Origin: CAILHX01 sp046155285
Lineage (GTDB): Bacteria > Pseudomonadota > Gammaproteobacteria > Burkholderiales > Methylophilaceae
Assembly (NCBI GenBank): GCA_046155285.1
Contig: JBJXEA010000001.1
Span: 5,161 to 69,160, forward strand
Direction: 5' to 3'
DNA: 64,000 bases
The notes beneath the pieces were generated by a model. It saw only the letters and a program-made list of their open reading frames with translations. It was not told the origin of the DNA and searched no databases. The translations under genes were made by a program, and so were the position numbers. Below are positions 34,704-41,875 of this stretch, piece after piece (within the stretch, counting starts at the first letter, position 1; each line of letters begins with the position of its first letter).

Positions 34704-36034
34704 ACCAACAAATGGCCGAACTCATTGCCGAGCATCACATTCACGAGGTGGAGTGCGTGATTCCTGACATCACCGGCATCGCGCGGGGCAAAATTTTGCC
34801 CAAGGATTTGTTTCTGAGCGCGGGCGAAATGCGCCTGCCCAAGAGCGTGCTGCTCAACACCGTCAACGGCCAGCAGCCAGACAATGCGCCCTATGTGGGC
34901 GATACTGACCCCGACATGGTGTGCCTGCCCGACCCCACAACTTTCAGAGTAGTGCCCTGGGCGGCCGAGCCAGTGGCGGTGGTGATTCATGATTGCGTAG
35001 AATGGGATGGGTCACCAGTGGCGCTTTCGCCACGCGCCGTGCTGCGTCGCATTATTGACCTCTACACCCAGCGCGGCTGGCGTCCAGTGGTGGCACCTGA
35101 AATGGAGTTTTTTCTGGTGGCGCGACACCACAATCCACACGAACCGCTGCAACCGCCAATAGGCCGCAGCGGCAAGCAGGAGGCGGGAAGGCAAAGTTAT
35201 TCCATAGACGCGGTGAACGATTTTGACCCGTTTTTTATGGAACTTTCCAAATTTTGTGACGTGCATCGTTTAGGTGTGGAAACCTTGATACACGAGGCAG
35301 GTGCCGGACAGATGGAAATCAACTTTACCCACGGTGACCCGTTGGAGTTGGCAGACCGCGTATTTCTGTTCAAACGTGCAGTGCGTGAAACGGCGTTACG
35401 ACATGGTATCTGCGCCACTTTCATGGCTAAACCTATGGAAGCTGAACCGGGCAGCGCCATGCACATCCACCAAAGCATACTCGATACCGATGGCCGCAAC
35501 ATTTTCAGCCAAACCGACGGTAACGCCAGTCCGGCCTTCTTTCACTACATTGCTGGCTTGCAGAAATACGTGCCGCAGGTGATGCCCATGTTCGCGCCCT
35601 ACGTCAATTCTTACCGACGGCTGGCGCCATTTATGTCTGCGCCGACCAACGTGAGCTGGGGTTATGACAATCGCACCTGCGGCATCCGCATCCCCAATTC
35701 AGAAGCCGATGCAAGACGCGTGGAAAACCGTGTTCCCGGCGTTGACGTGAATCCTTATCTGGCGATTGCCGCTACGCTGGCGTGTGGTTATCAAGGCATG
35801 ATGGAAGCGCTGCCACCCGCAGAACCGCTAAGTTCCAGCGCTTGGAATATGTCGCACGATTTACCGCGTCACCTAGAAGATGCCATTGAGTTGCTGCGTG
35901 AATGCTCAGTAATGCATGACCTAATGGGAGAGAGCTTCGTAGACGCTTTTTGTGCAGTGAAAGAACTGGAATATGGTACTTACAACCGCGTGATTAGCTC
36001 GTGGGAACGCGAGCATTTGTTGCTGCTGGTGTAA
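34700..36034 (+). CDS. Glutamine-synthetase-family ligase, gamma-glutamylputrescine synthetase-like
   Basis: The 444-residue protein has the GS fold: N-terminal beta-grasp (VECVIPDITGIARGKI), metal ligands in VVAPEMEFFLV and GAGQMEINFTHGD, histidine motif GSAMHIHQS, ATP-loop arginines in NSYRRLAPFMSAPTNVSWGYDNRTCGIRIP and ENRVPGVDVNPYLAIAA split by position. It lacks the adenylylation tyrosine region of GlnA and is shorter. The closest pattern is PuuA, which glutamylates putrescine. No other puu genes are nearby, so another amine substrate is possible. It is translationally coupled to the chemoreceptor gene (ATGA, 34700-34703), and the hairpin 36048-36099 follows. Confidence 0.88.
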   Translation: MNQQMAELIAEHHIHEVECVIPDITGIARGKILPKDLFLSAGEMRLPKSVLLNTVNGQQPDNAPYVGDTDPDMVCLPDPTTFRVVPWAAEPVAVVIHDCVEWDGSPVALSPRAVLRRIIDLYTQRGWRPVVAPEMEFFLVARHHNPHEPLQPPIGRSGKQEAGRQSYSIDAVNDFDPFFMELSKFCDVHRLGVETLIHEAGAGQMEINFTHGDPLELADRVFLFKRAVRETALRHGICATFMAKPMEAEPGSAMHIHQSILDTDGRNIFSQTDGNASPAFFHYIAGLQKYVPQVMPMFAPYVNSYRRLAPFMSAPTNVSWGYDNRTCGIRIPNSEADARRVENRVPGVDVNPYLAIAATLACGYQGMMEALPPAEPLSSSAWNMSHDLPRHLEDAIELLRECSVMHDLMGESFVDAFCAVKELEYGTYNRVISSWEREHLLLLV

Positions 36035-36047
36035 TACAAAAGTACAT

Positions 36048-36099
36048 AAGGGGACAGACCACTATTAACATCAGCCCGTTAATAGTGGTCTGTCCCCTT
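36048..36099. terminator. Perfect 22-bp hairpin carrying GGGGACAGACCAC arms
   Basis: Arms 36048-36069 and 36078-36099 are perfectly complementary around the 8-base loop ATCAGCCC. The plus-strand 3' arm runs into TTTTT, so it can end transcription of the glutamine-synthetase-family gene; the opposite strand lacks a good T-run for era. Each arm begins with the AAGGGGACAGACCAC motif seen elsewhere in the window. It may therefore be a mobile REP-like hairpin that now serves as terminator. Confidence 0.85.
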
Positions 36100-36105
36100 T
36101 TTAAC

Positions 36106-36996
36106 TTAATACCCTAGACTCTTCACCGCCCTAACATCATCTGCCCAGCCGCTACGGACTTTGACCCAGGTTTCTAGCCATACTTTGGCGTTGAACAGGC
36201 GCTCCATGTCCAGTCTGGCTTCGGTAGAAACACGTTTGAGTTTTTCGCCATCCTTGCCGATGACGATGGGTTTTTGGTTTTCTTTGTCCACGATGATGGC
36301 GGCGTGGATGCGGCGTAGGCCGCCTTCTTGCTCGAACTTTTCAATTTCTACGCTGATGGCGTAAGGGATTTCTTCGCCCAGCAAGCGGAACAGCTTTTCA
36401 CGTATCAACTCGGCGGCAAGAAAGCGTTCGTTACGGTCGGTGAGTTCATCTACGCCATAGATAGCCGGCTGTTCGGGCAGATGTTTGCGTAGGGTCGCCA
36501 ATAGCTCATCCAGTTGCAGGCTCTTTTTAGCGCTGACAGGAATGACATCGGCGAAGGGGAATTTGGCAGCCATTTCCTTGATAAAGGGCAACAATTTACC
36601 TTTGTCTTTAACCAAATCCACCTTGTTCACCGCTAGTAACACGGGGCAGTGAGTAGGCAAAATCTCGAACACTTTTTCGTCGCCTGCGCCAAATTTCATG
36701 GCTTCCACCACGCATAACACCACGTCCACTTCCGACAACACTTGTTTCACTGTGCGGTTCATGGCGCTGTTCAAGGCATTGACGTGTTGTAGCTGAAAGC
36801 CCGGGGTATCCACGAACAAAAATTGCGTATCGTCCGTGGTGTGAATACCGAGCAGGCGGTGGCGCGTGGTTTGCGCTTTGCGCGAGGTGATGCTGAGCTT
36901 TAAGCCCATGATGTGGTTGAGAATGGTGGATTTTCCCACGTTGGGGCGGCCAGTAATAGCAATTGTGCCGCATCGAAAATCAGGACTATCTTTCAT
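36106..36996 (-). CDS. era: GTPase Era
   Basis: The 296-residue ribosome-assembly GTPase has G1 GRPNVGKST, G3 DTPGFQ, G4 NKVD and a C-terminal KH domain with GKDGEKLKRVSTEARLDME. I choose the ATG 36994-36996 because TGAGGAAA lies 7 bases upstream; the frame extends to 37011, but there without a ribosome site. This start overlaps the rnc stop by 11 bases. Era binds the 3' end of 16S rRNA; pairing with rnc is conserved across bacteria. recO, which often follows era, is not here. Confidence 0.96.
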   Translation of the reverse strand: MKDSPDFRCGTIAITGRPNVGKSTILNHIMGLKLSITSRKAQTTRHRLLGIHTTDDTQFLFVDTPGFQLQHVNALNSAMNRTVKQVLSEVDVVLCVVEAMKFGAGDEKVFEILPTHCPVLLAVNKVDLVKDKGKLLPFIKEMAAKFPFADVIPVSAKKSLQLDELLATLRKHLPEQPAIYGVDELTDRNERFLAAELIREKLFRLLGEEIPYAISVEIEKFEQEGGLRRIHAAIIVDKENQKPIVIGKDGEKLKRVSTEARLDMERLFNAKVWLETWVKVRSGWADDVRAVKSLGY

Positions 36997-37660
36997 GGCT
37001 AATTTCCTCATAGGCTAGTTGTGCGGCAAGTTGTTCCGCGGCGCGGCGGCTACCAGCTTGAGCTTTGGTGTTTATTTTCAATGCGGGAATGCTACATTCC
37101 ACGATAAAGGTCTGGCAATGTGCCTCGCCCTGCGTTTCCACCACGGTATATTTTGGCAAGTCTATTTTGCAGCCTTGCAAATGCTCTTGCAGCATGGTTT
37201 TGGCATCTTTACCCAGATGCACAGGGTCGAGGTGTTGCAGCAAATCGGCGTAGAGTCTGATGACCAGCGTTTCCGCTGCGGCAAAGCCTGCATCCAGATA
37301 CACCGCGCCGATTAAGGCTTCTATGGCATCTGCCAACACTGACGGACGTTTAGATCCACCGCTTTTAATCTCACCATCACCTAGTTTAAGTTGTGCGCCA
37401 ATGTCCAAACGCGTAGCAATTTCCGCCAGCGAAGGCTCTTTCACTAAATGCGCACGAAGTCGGCTCAAGTCGCCTTCTGCTAATTGTGGGAAGCGCTGAT
37501 AAAGCTGTGCGGCGATGACGCAGTTGAGTACGCTATCGCCCAAAAACTCCAAGCGCTCGTTGTTGGCGCTGCTGTGGCTGCGGTGGGTGAGTGCTTGGGT
37601 GAGCAATGCCGGTTGCCGGAACTCGTGACCAAGGCTAACGAGCAAGGCGGCTTGGCTCAT
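36986..37660 (-). CDS. rnc: Ribonuclease III
   Basis: The 224-residue double-strand RNase has the signature NERLEFLGDSVLNCVIA with the catalytic Glu and Asp, the second acidic cluster VLADAIEALIGAVYLDAG, and a C-terminal double-stranded-RNA-binding domain (LQEHLQGCKIDLPKY...). It processes rRNA precursors and some mRNAs. Its ATG overlaps the lepB stop codon in TAATG, and era overlaps its 3' end, so lepB-rnc-era are translationally coupled. Confidence 0.97.
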   Translation of the reverse strand: MSQAALLVSLGHEFRQPALLTQALTHRSHSSANNERLEFLGDSVLNCVIAAQLYQRFPQLAEGDLSRLRAHLVKEPSLAEIATRLDIGAQLKLGDGEIKSGGSKRPSVLADAIEALIGAVYLDAGFAAAETLVIRLYADLLQHLDPVHLGKDAKTMLQEHLQGCKIDLPKYTVVETQGEAHCQTFIVECSIPALKINTKAQAGSRRAAEQLAAQLAYEEISHER

Positions 37661-38538
37661 TATTTAATGACAGTCCCAATGCGATTGAAGACGACGTAGT
37701 CCGTCCAGTTAAAACTCATCCACACAAAAAACGCGCGGCCGACGATGTTGGCCTCTGGCACAAATCCCCAATAGCGGCTGTCGTTGCTGTCGTCGCGGTT
37801 ATCGCCCATCATGAAATAATGCCCTGCGGGCACGGTGCAGGAGAAGCCTTCTTCGTCATAGCGGCAGTTCTCATTCAGCGGAAAATGCTCGACTTGTTCA
37901 GGCGTATAAGTAGGTTTTTGCGGGTTGGTCATGGCAATGTGTTCGTGCTCGCCCAGTTGCTCTTTTTGCAAGTCACCAGTGATGTAATTGAGACCTGGCT
38001 TAACATATTCATAACTACCAGCAGGACTGACATTCAAAACTTTCCCGTTGATGGTCAATTGCTTATGATGATAATCCACGTGGTCGCCAGGCGTTCCCAC
38101 CACGCGCTTGATGTAATCCAATGACGGATTGTTGGGGAAATGAAACACCATTACCTCGCCCTTTTTCGGATGGTTTACCTCAACAAAAGTATTGTTAAGG
38201 ACAGGCACGCGCAGGCCATAGGTATATTTATTGACCAGAATAAAGTCACCTATCAACAGGCTCGGCATCATTGAGCCGGAAGGAATCTTGAACGGTTCTA
38301 CCAAGAACGAACGCACCAGAAATACCGCCAGAATCACCGGAAAAAAGCTCTTGGCATATTCGATAGCAACTGGGTCGGCGCTGCCCGCGGCACGTTTTTT
38401 ACGTAACAGGAAAATGTCTAATAGCCACAAACCGCCTGTGAGCGCGATAAGCAACAACATGAACATAGCGAAACTGATGAGGCTTTGAAATACCGCCCAC
38501 AAGCCAAGCGCCACTATTCCAAAAAATACATATTCCAT
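37660..38538 (-). CDS. lepB: Signal peptidase I
   Basis: The 292-residue leader peptidase has two N-terminal membrane segments (about 3-36) and a periplasmic catalytic domain. The nucleophile serine is in FKIPSGSMMPSLLIGD and the general-base lysine in YIKRVVGTPGD, with GDNRDDSNDSRYWGFVPEANIVGRAF split across the C-terminal box. It cleaves Sec and Tat signal peptides. It starts directly after the lepA stop codon and overlaps rnc by 1 base. Confidence 0.97.
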   Translation of the reverse strand: MEYVFFGIVALGLWAVFQSLISFAMFMLLLIALTGGLWLLDIFLLRKKRAAGSADPVAIEYAKSFFPVILAVFLVRSFLVEPFKIPSGSMMPSLLIGDFILVNKYTYGLRVPVLNNTFVEVNHPKKGEVMVFHFPNNPSLDYIKRVVGTPGDHVDYHHKQLTINGKVLNVSPAGSYEYVKPGLNYITGDLQKEQLGEHEHIAMTNPQKPTYTPEQVEHFPLNENCRYDEEGFSCTVPAGHYFMMGDNRDDSNDSRYWGFVPEANIVGRAFFVWMSFNWTDYVVFNRIGTVIK

Positions 38539-40332
38539 TTACTTGTCTTCCACTCTCAATATGGCTAAAAAGGCCTCTTGTGGAATCTCCACATTGCCCA
38601 CTTGTTTCATACGTTTTTTGCCTTCTTTTTGCTTTTCCAGCAGCTTTTTCTTGCGACTGATGTCACCGCCATAGCACTTTGCCAACACATTCTTACGCAT
38701 GGCTTTCACCGTCTCACGCGCGATAATGTTGGCGCCTATCGAGGCCTGTATCGCCACGTCAAACATCTGGCGCGGAATCAACTCGCGCATCTTGGAGGCC
38801 AGCTCACGCCCACGGTACAGGCTATTGGCTCTATGCACAATCAGCGACAGCGCATCCACTTTTTCGCCATTCACCATGATGTCCAGCTTGACCAAATCGG
38901 AGCAACGAAACTCTAAGAATTCATAATCCAGCGAGGCGTAACCGCGAGAAGTAGACTTGAGCTTATCGAAAAAATCCATCACCACCTCATTCAGCGGCAT
39001 TTCATAGGTCAGCATCACCTGTCGTCCCATGTACTGCATATTGCGCTGCACCCCGCGCTTGTTGTTGCACAGCGTCATCACCGGCCCCACGTACTCCTGC
39101 GGCATAAGAATGGTGGAAGTGATAATTGGTTCGCGGATTTCTTCTACTTTGGAAGGCTCAGGTAGTTTGGCGGGATTTTCCACCATCAGGATTTCGCCGG
39201 ACTTGGTGAGTATCTCGTACATCACGGTCGGCGCGGTGGTAATCAAATCCATGTCGTATTCGCGTTCTAAGCGTTCCTGCACGATTTCCATGTGCAACAA
39301 TCCCAAGAACCCGCAACGGAAGCCGAAACCCAGCGCTTGCGAGACTTCCGGCTCATATTGCAAACTGGCATCGTTCAGACGTAGCTTTTCTAAAGCATCT
39401 CTAAGCGCTTCGTACTGGTTGGATTCCACCGGATACAGACCAGCAAATACTTGCGGCTTAATCTCCTTGAACCCCGGCAACGCAGCATCCGCGCGCCTAT
39501 CGGCCAAGGTCACGGTGTCGCCCACCTTGGCGTTTGCCAACTCCTTAATACCGGCGATGATGAAGCCCACCTCACCCGCGGAAAGACTCTCTTTCTGCCG
39601 GGATTTCGGCGTGAACACGCCCACTTGCTCACACAAATGCTGCGCACCGGTGGCCATCAAACGAATTTTATCTTTGGGTTTGAGTCGGCCATCCACCACC
39701 CGCACCAGCATGATGACCCCGACATAATTATCGAACCATGAATCAATAATCAACGCCTTCAGCGGCGCATCTGGGTCACCTTTGGGCGGCGGAATTTTGC
39801 TTATTACCGCTTCCAGCACATCCTCCACACCCAAGCCTGTCTTGGCCGAGCAGCGCACTGCATCTATCGCCTCCACGCCAATCACATCCTCAATCTCTTG
39901 CATCACCCGCTCTGGGTCGGCGGAGGGCAAATCTATTTTGTTCAATACCGGCACAACTTCTACGCCCTGCTCAATAGCCGTATAACAATTAGCTACCGAC
40001 TGCGCCTCTACGCCCTGCGAAGCATCCACCACCAGCAACGCACCTTCACAAGCGGCTAGCGAGCGTGAAACCTCATAGGAGAAATCCACGTGTCCCGGCG
40101 TATCAATCAGATTGAGTTGGTAAATCTGCCCGTCACGCGCCTTGTAGCTCAGCGCCGCCGTCTGCGCCTTAATGGTGATGCCACGCTCACGCTCCAAGTC
40201 CATAGAATCAAGCACCTGCGCCTCCATCTCACGGTCGGATAATCCGCCGCAAAGATGGATAATCCTATCCGCCAGCGTAGATTTGCCGTGGTCTATGTGG
40301 GCGATGATGGAGAAGTTGCGGATGTTGTTCAT
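38539..40332 (-). CDS. lepA: Elongation factor 4 (LepA)
   Basis: The 597-residue translational GTPase has the G-domain motifs IAHIDHGKSTLADRI, RERGITIKAQ, DTPGHVDF and NKIDLPSADP, then EF-G-like domains and the LepA-specific C-terminal domain ending MKQVGNVEIPQEAFLAILRVED. LepA acts on stalled or mistranslocated ribosomes. It is the first gene of lepA-lepB-rnc-era. Only 28 bases separate its start from the terminator hairpin behind flgL, so its promoter must lie inside or near that hairpin or further up in flgL. No obvious Shine-Dalgarno sequence is present. Confidence 0.97.
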   Translation of the reverse strand: MNNIRNFSIIAHIDHGKSTLADRIIHLCGGLSDREMEAQVLDSMDLERERGITIKAQTAALSYKARDGQIYQLNLIDTPGHVDFSYEVSRSLAACEGALLVVDASQGVEAQSVANCYTAIEQGVEVVPVLNKIDLPSADPERVMQEIEDVIGVEAIDAVRCSAKTGLGVEDVLEAVISKIPPPKGDPDAPLKALIIDSWFDNYVGVIMLVRVVDGRLKPKDKIRLMATGAQHLCEQVGVFTPKSRQKESLSAGEVGFIIAGIKELANAKVGDTVTLADRRADAALPGFKEIKPQVFAGLYPVESNQYEALRDALEKLRLNDASLQYEPEVSQALGFGFRCGFLGLLHMEIVQERLEREYDMDLITTAPTVMYEILTKSGEILMVENPAKLPEPSKVEEIREPIITSTILMPQEYVGPVMTLCNNKRGVQRNMQYMGRQVMLTYEMPLNEVVMDFFDKLKSTSRGYASLDYEFLEFRCSDLVKLDIMVNGEKVDALSLIVHRANSLYRGRELASKMRELIPRQMFDVAIQASIGANIIARETVKAMRKNVLAKCYGGDISRKKKLLEKQKEGKKRMKQVGNVEIPQEAFLAILRVEDK

Positions 40333-40360
40333 GACAGGCTTAACTGGCGGTTTCCTAAAT

Positions 40361-40387
40361 GAAAAGGGCGCATAACGCGCCCTTTTC
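40361..40387 (-). terminator. flgL: Rho-independent terminator after flgL
   Basis: GAAAAGGGCGC and GCGCCCTTTTC pair perfectly over 11 bases around ATAAC, with a T-run in the minus-strand direction. It ends the flgK-flgL transcript about 60 bases after the flgL stop codon and insulates lepA from the flagellar genes. Confidence 0.92.
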
Positions 40388-40446
40388 GTATGGCTGATTT
40401 CAGGATGCGGATTTTACCGCAAAGCTGAAATTCCCGCAGGTTTGCT

Positions 40447-41844
40447 TTACGGACGGATGTAATTGAACAGAGACAAACCAGACACGGTAAGGAAGGATTT
40501 TTGTGCTGCTTCCAAATTGGTATTTCTAAGTGCCAAATCAGTTGCTGCCTGAGCAAAATCAACATCCTCAAGCTTACTAATAGTGGTTTTGTATTGCAAC
40601 ACCGCATCCTCATTAGCACCACTATGTGAATCAACCTCTTTCATGATGACCCCAACATCAGCCGTTGCTGTCAACACTGCATCTTCAGCTTGGGTCAAAT
40701 TAGCCAATGTGTTCATCACCGTGTTAGAAAGCGCAGCTCCGCCAGAGGTTCGCAACGCACCAACCAAGTTATGGATAGTGGCAAAAATATCCTGGCTGTT
40801 GGTGCTGCCCTTCAAAGTAAAGGTGTCTGGCGCAATGACAGTACCCGTAGTTGGAGTGCTACTCGGTGTTCCAGTGATACTGAACTCAACTCCCAAATCC
40901 CATGCACTTGGGTTGGTATCACCAGCAACATTCTTGAAACTAATCGTTGCTCCTGGAATATAAGCTCTAGGATAAGTTGGACCGCCAGTCGCTGAAAGTG
41001 TTGGAGCAGAACCCGTTGGAAACGGAGCAACTAAAGAGCTACCTTTAAGAAGTGAATCCCCGGCTGCATAAGCTACCCCGTTTATCGTAGTCGCAGAAGT
41101 CGTCACAATATCATAGGTATAAACTGATGGTCCGGGTGTAGCTGAGGTATCTTCCGCAAAGACTACCTTGTAATCCTTGGTATTGCCTGCGGCATCCCAT
41201 AATGTCGGATTCAATACTGAACCCGGCGCCGCGACTCCAGTCCCCTTGTTGGTCGCTGCAGCCACCTCAAAATCACCATTGCCATTTTTAATGCGTTGAA
41301 ATATATCTACACCAGAATTACTCACTGGAACTTGGCGTGAAGCGCTAACCTGAACCAAACGCCGACCCTGATCACCATTATAGGCAATCACCCCAGGAGA
41401 TGTTTCGGAGAATGGCTGAGTCTCACCCCTGAACCCTGAGAACAAATATTTACCATTCTCAGACGTATTGGCCAAACCTATCAAATAGTTATATTTACCT
41501 TCCAGCTCAGTCGCTACAGCAAGTTTGTCATTTTTAGTCAGTGAAGCATCTCCCGCTTGCACAGCTAAAGCACGCACATCGTTCAACACACTGGAAATCT
41601 GAGCCAGCGTTGCCTCTTGGGATTGCAACGCGCTGGTCGCAGCAGTGCCATTGACTTGATACTGTTCCGCCGCCGACTTGGACTGGCTAATTTCCAATAC
41701 GCGCGCGGCTGCCAAGGGGTCATCAGAAGGCGTAGTAATGCGCTTGCCACTAGACATTTGGTTCTGTATTTTATACAGCTCACTCACGTGGTTCTGAACC
41801 GAAGTCGTGCCCAAACTATAAATCATGCTGGTACTAATACGCAT
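40447..41844 (-). CDS. flgL: Flagellar hook-associated protein 3 (FlgL)
   Basis: The 465-residue hook-filament junction protein starts MRISTSMIYSLGTTSVQNH and has the flagellin-type N-terminal coiled coil (KIQNQMSSGKRITTPSDDPLAA) and the matching C-terminal helix (TTISKLEDVDFAQAATDLALRNT in parts). The variable middle is Gly/Thr/Pro-rich. It is somewhat longer than many FlgL. GGAGG 6 bases upstream is a strong ribosome site. It follows flgK after 31 bases and is probably transcribed from the sigma-28 promoter before flgK. Confidence 0.93.
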   Translation of the reverse strand: MRISTSMIYSLGTTSVQNHVSELYKIQNQMSSGKRITTPSDDPLAAARVLEISQSKSAAEQYQVNGTAATSALQSQEATLAQISSVLNDVRALAVQAGDASLTKNDKLAVATELEGKYNYLIGLANTSENGKYLFSGFRGETQPFSETSPGVIAYNGDQGRRLVQVSASRQVPVSNSGVDIFQRIKNGNGDFEVAAATNKGTGVAAPGSVLNPTLWDAAGNTKDYKVVFAEDTSATPGPSVYTYDIVTTSATTINGVAYAAGDSLLKGSSLVAPFPTGSAPTLSATGGPTYPRAYIPGATISFKNVAGDTNPSAWDLGVEFSITGTPSSTPTTGTVIAPDTFTLKGSTNSQDIFATIHNLVGALRTSGGAALSNTVMNTLANLTQAEDAVLTATADVGVIMKEVDSHSGANEDAVLQYKTTISKLEDVDFAQAATDLALRNTNLEAAQKSFLTVSGLSLFNYIRP

Positions 41845-41875
41845 ACTGCCTCCTAATTACCTAAGCGTTAAATTC

